In this document: in pieces, positions 11,595 to 24,269 of the stretch
How positions within the stretch are numbered: position 1 is the stretch's first letter
Layout of the letters: each line of letters opens with the position of its first letter
Source: Gautieria morchelliformis
Taxonomy: Eukaryota; Basidiomycota; Agaricomycetes; Gomphales; Gomphaceae
DNA: 64,000 nucleotides
NCBI GenBank assembly: GCA_015179125.1
Contig: WHVA01000484.1
Coordinates: 1-64,000 of the forward strand
Direction of reading: 5' to 3'
The notes under the pieces: generated by a model
Database searches by the model: none
What the model was told of the DNA's origin: nothing
Seen by the model: the letters and a program-made list of their open reading frames with translations, nothing else
Program-made: the position numbers and the translations under genes

Positions 11595-13035
11595 ATGCCC
11601 CCCAGCGATTCCTACAGCGCTGGTGCACCATCGGGCTCCCCCTTCCACCAGCATGAACCCAGCTCTGAGGGGTCCCTATCATCCGACATGTCCATCTTCT
11701 CTCAGCCACAGCCCATCGCCCGCTTGAGCATGGAGGAGCGCATTGAACAAATGCGCCGTGAGCCCCACAGTCATCAGCAAAGTCAGTCCGAATATTACAT
11801 CCCACAGATTGATCCGTCTTTGGACAGTCTGCCCTGTACGTTGACGCGTGCCGCCGGTGCCAAACGACCCCATACAGACGTTGATCCCGAGGATGATCCC
11901 TCGCCTCCAGTCGCACCTCGTGGTAATGCTGTGCAGCTCGTCGCTGCCCTGAAGTCCCGCAAAAAATATACACCAAATTGTGCGGCCCTGCTGGATAGTT
12001 GGGCTGAGTCTCAGGTGAGTGCTTGCCCCATAAAACAAAACTCCCACCTCATTGCCATCGGAGGGTGACCCACTCGCACGCGAGCTCATATTGCTCGATG
12101 CCATCCTGCAGGCCATCCCTGATGACCACACGAGTCACACGCAATACCACATCCCTAAAGGACTCAAGGCATTTTTGATCTCATATGGTTCTTTGGCCAT
12201 TACACTAACTGTTTGCGACAGACCAACATCAAGAAATATACCAACTGCATAATCCTCTCACCGAAGCTTACCGCTTATAGAGGCAACATTGCCCTGGCCG
12301 TGCTCGTGTGTTCCCACCCCCATTTGTCCATGTTCGCATGCTTACATTGTCCCAGAATACGATGCGTGAGCTCAACATTCACGACCTTCCTGCAGCCCAA
12401 CATGAAGATCGCATTCAAGCCGTGATCACGGAGATAAGCACTGAGGCTACCACTGCCCGTAATATGGTCAAGAAACATGTAAGTACGATGAACCTTACTG
12501 CCATTCTCACATTCCTCACTGCAACAACAGGTTTTGGAGTCACTGGTGCCCACCGGTAAGCATAGGCACATTAGTGACCTATGTCATGCCATGATCAAAA
12601 AGAGCATGACCGGACTTGCCATGACAACTTACACCCAAGTTCGCATGGCATTCATTGTAAGTGTCCTAGCCTAATGCGTGTGTATATTCTAACTTGGTGT
12701 AACCAGCGTACAGTCATACGTGAAACCGGCGATGCTAAAGATACCTGGGAGCTCATAGACAAGAGGCTTCGGGAGTGGGAAGAATGGAACCCCACTACCG
12801 AAAAATTCCAAGAGTTTGTCTGTTCTTCCACATTCCACTGTATGTAGCTTACCTTGCCAGCAGGGCCATGAAGATAAACTACCACCTTGACCAGGAGGAT
12901 TTCCCGCGCTCACACACTGAGCTTGCCATGCGCCCTGTCACCCTGACTAAGGACCTCGAGAAATGGCAGATCGTTTGCGACCACCATGCCGGAAAGGCAG
13001 GCACGGAAAAAGTGGGAAGGAAAGGGCGAGCTTAG
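11595..13035 (+). pseudogene. Element-borne hypothetical protein, multi-exon, one frame break
   Basis: Starts MPPSDSYSAGAPSG and continues with a Ser/Pro/Gln-rich region, then LVAALKSRKKYTPNCAALLD and WAESQ. An intron with GTGAGT..AG joins to GDPLARELILLDAILQAIPD, and further exons give YHIPKGLK, TNIKKYTNCIILSPKLTAYR, NIHDLPAAQHEDRIQAVITE, ARNMVKKH, then RTVIRETGDAKDTWELIDKR and EWEEWNPTTEKFQEFV. Near 12825 the reading shifts by one base into VAYLASRAMKINYHLDQEDF, ending at TAG 13033-13035. The general look matches uncharacterised Agaricomycete proteins often found next to transposons. No catalytic motif is visible and I assign no function. Confidence 0.5.
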
Positions 13036-13625
13036 TGGGTGCGATCGATGGAAAAGTATTTGAGGGCACGGACATTGTAATTAGCGTCAACAATGCTTTG
13101 ATAGATGCCTATTGGCTATATATATAAGGTAATGCACAAAGCTATGGCGATGGAATATATGAGCCGATGTAGCTAAATGTGAGGTCACAGATACATTGGT
13201 GCCCAAGCTCTAATTGAGGTTTGCGAGCAGTTACAGAAAGCTATTCCAATGGAATATGAATGCCGATGTTTGAGCTGGTCATAACGTTGACATGAGGCCA
13301 CAGAGACATTGGTGGCAAAGCTCTTATTGAGGAGAGTTACTGAGATTTACAGAGGTATCTGCCAAACCTTGCCCAAACATTCAAGGTTTTTTAAGCCTAA
13401 AACGATTCGCGGAGGTTTATTTCCTAGACATAACCACGCGATCTCCCTGAGGCATAGGCGACTGTGCCTCAACATCGTCAGAGAAACATTTCAAAAACAT
13501 TTACCACCGGCGGTGGTGTAGTTATATACTGATGTAAGAACTTGTTGCAATCGATGAAAGATATAAGTCATCGCCGAGCGCACAAATCCATACACTAGCT
13601 AAGCTTAGGAAACTCCCCTCAGCAA

Positions 13626-14946
13626 ATGGCCAGTACTAGTACTGCTCGTCGCTCCATCTTTGTCGTTGCAGGTATCGGAAACGGAACCGGAACTGGTGTA
13701 GCAACTGCGTGAGTCCCATGTCACATTGACAGCTGTCTCGGAGTATGCTGAAGAAATGCATTGTGGTAGCCGTGTCTTCGCGGGTGCTGGTGAGTTGGCT
13801 AGCTGCACGTACGCGCCACTCGATTATTCTCAGGACAAACATGAACAGGGTACAATGTCGCGCTCATTGTGTTTGCGCAGTAATTATATATGTATATCTC
13901 CGTACTGAGTGCGGAGGGAAGAGTGAGTAAGGCTCTCCCTCCGAACTCAGGCTACTGTATAGTACCGCGCTCTGACTAATCCGGAGATCGCATCACGTGA
14001 GAGCGTCACTGCAACACATTGCACGTAACCCAGAGCATTTAAAGAAGACCGCGGACGAAATCAAACCAACGGGTTGTGAGGCAAGTGGAAAAACAACTGA
14101 AGCAGTCGTCTGGCCGTGCTCATGTGACGAAGGCTGCTGGGTTTCCCGTCAAAGCGTACACGCACGATCAGCTGCATAGCGCGTTTGATGCAATCAAGAA
14201 ACATTGGCCTGACGCTGATATACGTGTCGGCCTTTTCAACGCGGCATCAGGCATTTGGAAAGGCTTCTTGGAGATTACACCCGAAGAGATCCAGGAGGCA
14301 GTCAATGTGAATGTCGTCGGTGCTTTTGCTTTCGCAAGGGAGACCATTTTGGCTTTCAAAGACTTGCCGTGAGTGATTATTGATTATTCCCTAGTACATA
14401 CTTCTTATTTCTCACCTGTAAACAGACTCACATCAGCTGGAAAGCGAGGCACGCTCCTTTTCACAGGTGCGACGGCTGCCCTCAGAGGGAATAAGACGAC
14501 TTCCGCCTTCGCCGCGAGCAAGTTCGGCATTCGTGCTCTGTCCCAGAGCTTGAACAAAGAATTTGGGAAACAGGATATCCATGTATTCTGATTCTGTTTA
14601 CTCGCCTTGTATGGTCTTTGAGCTCTGTCTTTTTTTTCAGGTCGCCCATTCTGTAATCGATGGCCAGATATTTACTGACATGCTTAAAGCACATTCTGAT
14701 GAGGCTTGGGCCCAAGACGAGGCAGTAAGGCTAAACCCCGGGAGCATTGCCAATGTAATTATTCTACCTCCTTCTCAATGTGGATGTTTCCTCACTATGA
14801 AGGTTCGGCAGGCCTATCTCTTTCTCGCGAATCAGGATCGCTCTGCATGGACATGGGAACTTGACTGCAGGTTTTTGCTTTTGCGTTGAGGGCGTTTCTG
14901 TGGATGAACCAAATTTTCAGTGCGTCCTGCTCACGAGAACTGGTAA
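13626..14946 (+). pseudogene. Short-chain dehydrogenase/reductase, copy 2 (exon interrupted by 152-bp insertion)
   Basis: Exon 1 starts MASTSTARRSIFVVAGIGNG and supplies the glycine-rich NAD(P)-binding turn (GIGNGTGTG). Exon 2 (RVFAGAG) is intact. Exon 3 (YHVALIARNPEHLKKTADEI in other copies) is split at about 13869-14021 by foreign DNA. The rest is well kept: FPVKAYTHDQLHSAFDAIKK, VGLFNAASGIWKGFLEITPE, VNVVGAFAFARETILAFKDL, then LTSAGKRGTLLFTGATAAL with the catalytic-type SAFAASKFGIRALSQSL segment, VAHSVIDGQIF, YLFLANQDRSAWTWELD and RPAHENW-stop at 14944-14946. Confidence 0.75.
13869..14021. mobile_element. Small insertion with inverted ends inside SDR 2 exon 3
   Basis: All other SDR copies read GCGCTCATTGCACGTAACCC here. 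In copy 2 about 152 bp separate GCGCTCATT from GCACGTAACCC. The insert begins TGTGTTTGCGCAGTAA and ends ..TCACTGCAACACA, an imperfect inverted pair, so it looks like a miniature TIR element. The exact target duplication (CATT or shorter) is ambiguous. Confidence 0.6.
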
Positions 14947-15829
14947 AACCTCTGATTTTGTGACTCACTGTACACTACGAAAATCAATGACTTGAGAATT
15001 CAGCTTGCATATCAATAATTTAGACAACTTATGTCTCCACTCAGGATGTGTAAGAAACACCTCAAGGCTAAATGAATTAACCTAACAAGTCACTGGAAGT
15101 CAGGTGGTTGTGAAGGGTCGAAGGCCCAGCAGAGGAAGGTGCGACTCATTTGTGTCCACGGCAAAAGTCTACAATGAACTAGTAACTCAATGCGACAACT
15201 CACCTCCAGAATTTGGGCACCATGCATGCATCTGCCTAGTAGTGATCGAGAAACTTCCCAGGCGGAAACCTGTCAACGACTTCTAAGCTCTGATACGGTT
15301 TGACAGATCCGAAGCGAACAACTGGAGAACCGCCCTTCGAATGTGGCCGCAAAATCTGCAAGAATATATGCCTTCTTCAGCGGATCATGCGAACCATAGC
15401 TAGACAGATGCATTCTTCGCTGATGACGTCGATTGGTGTAACGATTGTTGAGAGATGCAGGCTTACAGTATACAGTGAGGAGCAATGCTGAATTGTTGTG
15501 CCATACCACACCGACTGTGCTACTAACGTCGACAGGACAATATCGATACAACACCAAGCCAGGAATAAACCTGGTGATAAACGCCCGTTTCCAGTGAGGT
15601 GGCACCGGATGGGAGCCGTGGCTATAGATGTGGAGCGGAGCGGTTGGTATTTCCTCCGATTGTGTATGCCCTCAGTTCCCCCTCAGCCTCGCCTGCCCTA
15701 ACCGCGGCCCACGGGGTCATTTTGATGGACTTCTTGGCCCACTCTTATAACCGAACGGGCCAGTCTACAGTTCAGCTAGGCGGAGTCAACCACAGATTCT
15801 GTTAGGAATTTTTCTCAGTACTCACAACA
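14947..15829. repeat. SDR-to-receptor spacer, unit 2
   Basis: Full-length version of the spacer, collinear with 50094-50987: AATTCAGCTTGCATATCAAT, GCCCAGCAGAGGAAGG, GAATTTGGGCACCATGCATG, GCGGATCATGCGAACCATAG, GCCCGTTTCCAGTGAGGTGG and GAATTTTTCTCAGTACTC before the receptor ATG. Weak - strand open frames (for example 15273-15605) are disrupted differently in each unit, so I call no gene. Confidence 0.55.
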
Positions 15830-18131
15830 ATGCTCGGGATTGCTCTGAGTCTACTCTTCATCTCTGCTGCCACACGTTCAAGCTGTAAGCATAATATTTT
15901 GGCTCTTGCGCGGAGAACTTATGCCTGCGTGTCGATGCCTTTGACCGTGACATTCCATCGCCGGCCCTCCTTCAAGTTGCCACCATTCCATTGTCGGCCC
16001 CTCTTCCCAATGGGACAATGGAGATACAGGTGAACTGTTCAGTCACTATGGAAATTCAACTGAAAATAGGAGCTGGCACTGGCGAAGTGTCGGTCGGATG
16101 TTGACGAACAGGAATGTTCACTCCCTGGCTGCTGCTCAAACAATGACATCCTGGATCTTGCGATTGTGGGAGTATGTTGGGATCCTCTTGACTCCTTCGG
16201 TCTGGCAATGACCCAATATGAAATAAACTGTAACCTTTTCAGTTAGCTTTACCACTGCAGAAGCATCTGACATTTGGCTGTACTAGACCAAATAGCCATG
16301 TGCAATTTTGATGGCCACAGTGCTATCAATGTGCAACTCCTGCTCACACAGAATGCATCGGCTATCCTGGACAGTATGAATCGACCAGATGAACGTGTGT
16401 GAAACTCGTCAAATTCCTTGCTGCCCTCTTCATCTGCTTAGTCCGGATCTTTTGCAGAGCTGAGGCAACAGCAGGCCATATACCGTGCATTGCAGATAAT
16501 CGGCGGTCACATTGGACTTCCTATCCTCCTCCTTTTCTCAATCTTTTCCAAAACGGCGCAACGGGATCTTACATTTCTTAACTTTTGCTTCACGTGGATA
16601 TTTTCCAGCATAACCTTCTCTCTTGGGTGAGTCAAATGCTTGTCGTATTTCTGGTCACATCACCTCACTACGGGATACGGCAGACTATACCGTTTGGGTC
16701 CAGCAAGCATAGACTTTGGAAGTCTTCCACTCATTCACTCCAACCAGGAGTGCTTGAGCCAGGCAGCACTGATCTCCGGAGCTCAGGTGATGACTGATAC
16801 CGCCATGTGTGCATTGATTGTTCAGGTAGCTGTGTTCTTCTATCGCCACGACGAGTACACAATTCAGACACACATAGCTTTGGTTTGATTTCAGAGCTGC
16901 TATTCATGGGCCTCATAGTCTCAGGAAAATTCGATGGACGAGAGCTACGGTAGATATCATTCATCAGCACCTGTCATTGGTATTTGTGAAACCTTTCTTG
17001 ACTACAACAGCTTCTAGCAGCGCCTTACGTGGCTCTACTGGCGTTCTCGTTGCCGGCTCTCGACGTTCACGTTGACTTCGTCAGACCTCATTGCTTCTAC
17101 GGCTAAGCCTCCTCTGATTTTCAATCGCTTTTCAGACTAGATCATTAATTGCCTTTCAGACGAGTTTTTACTGTATGTTATTTGATGAGTGAGCACTTTC
17201 CATGCCTTCATCTAGACTTTGCAAACCGACTACGACCTCCACAGCACTGTGCGCAGCTCTCATCACCCCTTGTGAGTACTTTCCATGCCTTCATCTAGAT
17301 TTTACAAACAGACTACGACTTCCACAGCCTTATCTCCCAGTACACAGTATTGCTTTCCATTTTGATTGTCACTCTCATATTTGATGGTAAGTTGACCCTC
17401 ACTGTGCTGCTTCCCTAATCTGTTTCAAAGCATGCATAATCCACATTCTGTACCGCCGTTGGCGGTTTTTTCAACGGACTGGAGGGACGGCACTTGGAGT
17501 ACCACTCTCTGTTGCCTTTCGTGTCGTCATCTTTTGCGCATATCGCGTTGTGGCCGCTGTGTATGTTCCCTTTTCCTACATGCTGTCTCTGTGTCCTGTG
17601 TCTGATCATTTGCATGGATATCCGCTTGGATACATACTGATTTGCCAACATGAAAGAGCCTATGTGACATCTATGCTTAACACCCAGGGAATCAATGTCC
17701 TTAGTGGCCCGATGGGACCTAATGGAGGTATTGTTTCCACCCCTGTATGGGTCGACATGCTGCAAGCTGGAAGTGCGTTTTGGCGGTCCTCATGCTATAT
17801 TGACCATACTAGTACTCACGAGCTCCAACTGTCATAGCCCCTCTTGTTGCATTTCTTATCTTTGGCACGAGCAAGGTGAGCATTGTGTGTTGTAGTAATT
17901 CCCTAGCTGGAGCTGCTATCTTAGGCATTTCTTGACGCCTTGATGTTTTGGAGATGGTTCGACCCCATTCTCGCTATTTCGATGTTCCGTCGCAGAAAGT
18001 CTCCAGTTAAACGAAGAGCATCCAATATTGCGTGCGGAGAGGTTGTCGATCACGAAAGTGTGGTCTCCGGCGATAGCGCATTGGATATTAAGCAAGAAAC
18101 GAAGAGTACCGATGGCTGTTTGCCCCTGTAG
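15830..18131 (+). pseudogene. 7TM receptor-like gene, copy 3
   Basis: The first exon reads MLGIALSLLFISAATRSS, but the acceptor of intron 1 is lost: other copies have CCGTGCAG|TCGATG, here it is TGCGTGTCGATG. The ectodomain exon (CCSNNDILDLAIVGVCWDPL), the DER|SGSFAELR junction, transmembrane 1 and the rest of the body are otherwise in good condition. A single tail exon ends in TDGCLPL at 18131. Loss of the intron 1 acceptor would uncouple the signal peptide from the body. Confidence 0.6.
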
Positions 18132-19017
18132 TTTTTCTTTTCAAATTGCTTTGACAGTTTGTTACGGTCATAACGTATTTTATCAGTTTAGTCTCATGTC
18201 TGTGTTTCTTCATTATATATCTGTGTCGCCGTACATATCTGGACTTCAGTGGCAACTTTCGGGTTGCATTGTCATGGTTTCGTGACCTATGCAAGTTCTG
18301 GCTCACCGTTAGGGTTAGGGTCCTAGAGGAAGCAGCGAGCTTCTATTCAAGGTAGTTACCAGAGGATGGATGAGTAAAAAGAGTAGCAGAGGGAGCATAC
18401 ACCAGAAAATAATGCGATAATCCAATTCAATCAATAGAAATTATAAATATCTTGCCAAACACGTCAGGGAGAGCCGCGGGCGGGTGTCACGTTTTAATGC
18501 TTCCCTGCCCGTCTGAGCACGATCAAGCATTGTATATGCGATACTATCATTACTTGACTATTTTTCTGGCTGCCCACCATCTGCATCTGACCAAGTGCTG
18601 ACTGGGTGTATGGAGGGAGAGCGGAACGCTTGACAGATGCGCATAGCGGGATGGCAACTGCTACATAGGCACCCGGGACGTATCTCGAAGGGCTGGTTGG
18701 GAAGGGCGTGATGCCCCGAGCTGGACTCTGTGCGAGATAAGCGAGGGAGCTGAAGAACTCGAATCAGGGGGCGAAGTCATAGGCGTGAAGCAAGCGGTGA
18801 GAGTGAAAACATGGTAAGAAAGGACTGACTAGGCGGATGCAATGGGAGCTGGACAGTTGCGGACTGAAGGTGACGAGTGCTACAGTTATGCATGCAGCCG
18901 CTCGGCATTGGGCCCAGTGCGAAATGGAGGGAGAGAGAGCGGCAGAGCCAAGGGGGACCAGGCGGTAGAACAGTCTTGCGTGTGCAAAGTAGCTAGCCGC
19001 CACTGACGGGATATGTT
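18132..19017. repeat. Receptor-to-SDR spacer, unit 3
   Basis: Same spacer as unit 1, including the same loss of the SDR upstream block: GACGGGAT at about 19008 is joined straight to ATCAAACCAACGGG of the SDR. No gene supported. Confidence 0.6.
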
Positions 19018-19900
19018 ATGGAATCAAACCAACGGGATGTGAGGCGAGTGGAAACACTACTGAAGTCGCAGTCGTCTGGCCGTGCTCATGTGGCGAAGGC
19101 CGCTGGGTTTCCCGTCAAACCGTACAGCCACGATGAGTTGCATAGCGCTTTTGAGACAATCAACCTGACGCTGATGACGTGTCGGACACGTACTTTTCGA
19201 CGCAGCATCAGGCTTTTGGAAAGCTTTTTGGAGACTACACCTGAAGAAATCCAAGAGGCAGTCAATGTGAACGTCGTTGGTGCTTTTGCTTTCGCAAGGG
19301 AGACCATTTTGGCTATCAAGGACTTGCACTGAGTGATTATTGATTATTCCCTAGTACATACTTCTCATTTCTCACCTGTAAACAGACTCACATCGGCTGG
19401 AAAGCGAGGCATGCTCCTTTTCACCGGTGCGACGGCTGCCCTCAGAGGGAATAAGACGACTTCCTCCTTCGCGGCGAGTAAGTTCGGCATTCCTGCTCCA
19501 TCCCAGAGCTTGAACAAAGAATTCGGGAAACAGGATATCCATGTATTCTGTTTCTGTTTACTCGGCTTGTATCATCTTTGAGCTTTGTCTTTTTTTTCAG
19601 GTCGCCCATTCTGTAATCGATGGCCAGATATTTACTGACATGCTTAAAGCACGTTCTGATGAGGCTTGGGCCCAAGACGAGGCAGTAAGGCTCAACCCCG
19701 GAGCATTGCCAATGTAATTATTCCACCCACTTCTCAATCTGGATGTTTCCTCACCATGAAGGTCCGGCAGGCCTATCTCTATCTCGCGAATCAGGATCGC
19801 TCTGCATGGACGTGGGAACTTGACTGTAGGTTCTTTGCATTTCTGTGGATGAACCAAATTTTCAGGGCGTCCTGCTCACGAGAACTGGCAAAGCCCCTGA
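19018..19900 (+). pseudogene. Short-chain dehydrogenase/reductase, copy 3 (5'-truncated, stop codon lost)
   Basis: Lacks the nucleotide-binding exons, with the same left junction as copy 1. The central exon has a 12-base-scale deletion plus small insertions at about 19160-19205 that scramble the IKKHWPDADIRVGLFNAA segment before the frame recovers at FLETTPEEIQEAVNVNVVGA. Exon 5 reads TSAGKRGMLLFTGATAALRG. The last exon has TGGCAA where other copies have TGGTAA, so the original stop is lost and the frame ends at TGA 19898-19900. Confidence 0.7.
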
Positions 19901-20583
19901 TTTCGTGTCTCACTGTACACTACGAAACCAATGATTTGAGAATTCAGCTTACATATCAATAAGTTAGACAACTTATATCTCTTTTGCATTCACCCAGGAT
20001 GTGTAAGGGACCACCTCGAGGCTAAATGCACATTAATCTAACAAGTCAGGTGGTTCTAAGTTTGCTGACTGTGGTGGTTGGTGTGAGAGGTCAAACTTGA
20101 CCCAGCAGAGGAAGATGTGACTCATTTGTGTCCGCCTACACGGCAAAACTCTACAATGAATTAGTGACTCAACGCGACAAATCACCTGCAGAATTTGGGC
20201 ACCATGCATACATTCTGCCTAGTGTTGGAGAGCCTCCCAGACCGAAACGTGTCAACGGCAGTACTTCTAAGCACCGATCAATACCGTTTGACAGATCCCA
20301 ACTCCCAAGCGGGCAACTGGAGAGCCACCCTTTAAATGAAGTCGCAAAATCTGCAAGAATATAGGTCTCCTTGAGCGGATCAAGCGAACCATAACTAGAC
20401 AGATGCATTCTTAGCTGATGACGTCGATTGGTGTGACGATTGTTGAGAGATGCATGGTATGAGAAATGAAAGTAATGACTTACAGTATATAGTGAGGAAT
20501 AGGTCGCTTACCACACCGACTGTACCACTAACGTCGACATGACAATATCGATAACACCGTGAGTCCGTGACACCAGGAATAAA
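19901..20583. repeat. SDR-to-receptor spacer, unit 3 (left part)
   Basis: Shared spacer up to CCAGGAATAAA at about 20583, where element B interrupts it. The spacer resumes at about 21473 with TAATCGCCCGTATCCAGGGA and continues to the start of receptor 4 at 21748. No gene supported. Confidence 0.55.
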
Positions 20584-21472
20584 TCGTAGCGGCGGCGGCT
20601 GCCGCCTCTGTCCCTGACTCTCTCCCTGCGGAATTTATGTATAAGATGGGCTTTTTCAGTTCACCCTAACCATCTTTTTTTCGTCATTGTTTGTACTGCT
20701 CCCGTCTGTATTATGGTGGGCGTTGACGCTAACCGAGTCGTTAACCAGGGGAATGCCATGGCTGGACAGAGTGACGGTAGACATTGGACATTGCGAAGAA
20801 AGGAGGAAAGTCAATCTTATAACTAATCATGACACTCCCACCAGCGTCCGCCCAGGGGTAAGACAGGTGGGGTGAGGGTGAACCATGAAAAGCGCTGACT
20901 TCGAAGTACGGGAATCCACCCATTAATACGCGGGCGGCGTCCGACGTCATACGACAGTGGGTGGAAAGAACAAACGTCCGACGACAAGACAGGCGAAACA
21001 CAGCCAAGGAAAGGAAAGGATGCGCTACGCAAAAAAAGAAGGACGAAGAGGGCCAAAGAATGCAGAAGAGCGCCGCGCGGTGAACAGACCCGGCCGTCCG
21101 TTACCTCCTCTCACAGCAGGACAGCGAATGAAGCGCGCACCTTAAAAAACCCGGAAAAGCGCGTCACCGGCCTGCAAGCACGGGCCCAGCCAAGCACGCT
21201 CCTCTCCAACCATACCAACAACGAGGGGACACACCGAAACAATCCAGAGCAGCTAGAGGCAAACCGAAGACTCGGCGAAAGAGGGAAGGGGCGAGGGGAA
21301 GGGTGGCCGGAACAACGGCGATGGACGCCAAAGACGCGCAAACGTTGGGGATAGACTCGGGGGGGACGAAATAGGAAAGTCGTCCAAAATGCTTACAAAT
21401 TCATCCGCAAAACCGCGGCCACGCATATTTGCGTACCTGGAGACCCTCTCCTTCGGAGAGAGTAGGGGACCC
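20584..21472. mobile_element. TIR-family element B, inserted in the spacer before receptor 4
   Basis: Left end TCGTAGCGGCGGCGGCTGCC then a TCCCTGACTCTCTCC block. The right end, read on the - strand, is GGTCCCCTACTCTCTCCGAA followed by GGAGAGGG. Both termini match those of element A (25464-27002) but in swapped order, so the two are family members in opposite orientation. The interior (Lys/Arg-coding, purine-rich near 20950-21100) shows no recognisable gene. Confidence 0.65.
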
Positions 21473-21747
21473 ATGATAATCGCCCGTATCCAGGGAGGTG
21501 GCACCGGATGGGAGCCGCGGCTAATAGACTAGATGTGGAGCGGTTGAATTTGATTTTTATACGAGTTCCTCCGACTGTTCAAGCCGCAGGCCTCAGTTGC
21601 TCCTCAGCCTCGCCTGCCCTGGCCGCAGTCCTCGGGGTGATTTTGATGGACTTCTTGGGGTTCGTGGACCCCACTCTTATAAACGAACGGGCCAGTTCTG
21701 AGGCTGCAGCTCGATTCTGTCAGCAATTTCTCTCTGTACTCGCGACA

Positions 21748-24269
21748 ATGCTCGGGATTTCGCTGAGGCTACTCTTCATCTCTGCTGCCCCATCTTTAAG
21801 CAGTAAGTATAATATTCTGAATCTTTCCCGGAGAACTTATGTCTCCGTGCAGTCGATGTATTTTACCGTGAGATTCCATCGCCGGCCCTTCCTGCCACCA
21901 TTCCATTGTCGGTCCCTCTTCCCAATGGGACAATGGAGATACAGGTGAACTGTTCAGTCACTATGGAAGTTCAACTGAAAATAGGAGCTAGCACTGGCGA
22001 AGTGTCACAGTCTGCCAGACGCTGGGGAACGGACATGTGTCGGCGTCCGTGGCTGCTGCTCAAACAATGAAATCCTGGATTTTGCGATTGATGGCTTGTG
22101 CGGGACATTTGATGAATCTGATCTCGTGTATGCGCAGGCATCGGTCCAGTATGAAATAAACCGTAACCTTGGCAGTTGGCTTTATCACCGCAGAAGCATC
22201 TGACGCTTGGCTGTACTAGAGCAAATAGCCTTGTGCCATTTTGATCGCCACAGTGTTGACAACGTGCAACTCCTGCTCACACCGAATGCCTCGGTTCTTC
22301 TGGACAGTACGAATCGGGCAGATGAACGTTTGTGACACTCATTAATTTCCTTGCTGCCCGCTTCATCTGCTCAGTCCGGATCTTTTGCAGAGCTGAGGCA
22401 AAGACAGGCCATATACCGTGCGCTGCAGATACTCGGCGGTCACATTGGACTTCCTATCCTTCTCCTTTTCTCTATATTTTCGAAAACGGCGCAACGGGAT
22501 CTTACATTTCTTAACTTTTGCTTCACTTGGATATTTTCCAGCATAACCTTCTCTGTTGGGTGAGTCAAATGTTTGTCGTATCTCGGGTCACAGCACTTCA
22601 CTACGGGATACGGCAGACTATACCGTTTGGGTCCAGCAAGTTCATTTTCTGCAGTCACTCTTCCATTCATTCACTCCGACCAGGAGTGCTTGAATCAGGC
22701 GGCACTTGTCTCCGGAGCTCAGGGATTGACTGATACCGCCATGTGTGCATTGATCGTTCAGGTAGCTGTGTTCTTGTATCGTCATGAGTACACAATTCAG
22801 ACGCTGAGACGCACACAGCTTTGGTTTGATTTCAGAGCTGCTATTCATGGGCCTCGTAGTCCCAGACAAATTCGATGGACGAGAGCTATGGTAGACCTTA
22901 TTTGGCATCACCTGTCATTGGTATTTATGAGACCTTTCTTCACTACAACAGCTTCTAGCAGCGCCTTACGTGGTGCTGCTGGCTTTCTCGTTGCCGGCAC
23001 TCGGCGCTACTAGCGTTAACTTCGTCAGACCTCACTGCTTCTACAGCTAAGCCTCCTCTGATTTTGAAACTATTTTCAGCTAGCTATGAGATTAATTGCC
23101 GTTCAGACGAGTTTTTATTGTATGTTATTTGGTGGCCCCGCCTTGTGAGCACTTTCAGTTTCCATGCCTTCATCTAGACTTGGCAAACCGACTACAACAT
23201 CCTCAGCCCTAATTCTCCTCGCACCTTGTGAGTACTTTTCATGCCTTCATCTAGACTTTGCAAACCGACTACGACCTCCACAGCATTATCTCCCAGTACA
23301 CGGTATTGCTTGCCATCTTGTTTGTCACTCTCATATTTGATGGTAAGTTCAATGTCTCTCACCGTGTTGCTACTAATCTGCTTCAAAGCATGCATAATCC
23401 ACATTATATACCGACGTTGGCGGTTTTTTCAACGGACTGGAGGGAAGGCACTTGGAGTACCACTCTCTGTTGCCTTTCGTGTCGTCATCTTTTGCCTGTA
23501 TCGCCTTGTGATTGCTGTGTATGTTCCCTTTCCCCATATGCTGTCTTTGTGTCCTGTATCTGATCATTTGCATGGATATCCGCTCGGCTACATACTGATT
23601 GCCAACATGAAAGAGCCTATATGGCATCTATGCTTAACGCCCAGGGAATCAATGTCCTTAGTGTCACGATGTTACCTAATGAACTTCCTTCTTTCATCCC
23701 TGTATGGGTCGACATGCTGCAAGCTGGAAGTGCGTTTTGGCCGCCCTCATGCTATATTGACCATACTAGTACTCACGAGCTCAAACTGTCATAGCCCCTC
23801 TCGTTGCATTTCTTATCTTTGGTACTGGCAAGGTGCGCATTGTTGTTGTAGTAATTCCGTAGCTTGAACTGCTATCTCAGGAATTTCTTAACGCCATGAT
23901 GTTTTGGAGATGGTTCAACCCCACCTCCATTCTCGATACTTTGATGTTCCGGCGCAGAAGGTTTCCAACCACACGAAGAGCATCCATTGCGCATGGAGAG
24001 GTCTTCGATGCCGAGAGTGTGGTCTCCGGCGATAGCGTATTGGATATTAGGCAAGAAACGAAGAGTACCGATGGTCAATGAGGGCTTGGAACTGCTATAT
24101 CAGGCATTTCTTGATGCCTCGATGTTTTGGAGATGGTTCAACCCCGTTCTCGCTATTTCGATGTTCTTTCGCAGAAGCCAGTTACACAAAGAACATTCAT
24201 GCGCATGGAGAGGTCTTCGATGACGAGAGCATGGTCTCCGGCGACAGCGCATTGGGTATTAAGCTATAA
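21748..24269 (+). pseudogene. 7TM receptor-like gene, copy 4, with duplicated tail exon
   Basis: Starts MLGISLRLLFISAAPSLSS. The ectodomain reads through as ELALAKCHSLPDAGERTCVG followed by VRGCCSNNEILDFAIDGLCG after a 40-nt intron. The donor before transmembrane 1 is changed to cgTTTGTGA as in copy 2. The tail exon is present twice (about 23890-24081 and 24120-24269), again as in copy 2. Confidence 0.6.

Larger units (their letters stand above)
10856..13517. mobile_element. TIR DNA element of 2.66 kb carrying a gene, inserted upstream of SDR 2
   Basis: Comparison with the SDR 5 upstream region (48790-48840) shows that about 2.66 kb is inserted between GACAAGGCAGCT and AGTTATATACTGA. The inserted DNA begins with CACCACC and ends with GGTGGTG, inverted, with a possible TA duplication on both sides. 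The inverted match is short and the two ends diverge quickly, so the superfamily is open. It encloses the gene at 11595-13035. Confidence 0.55.
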
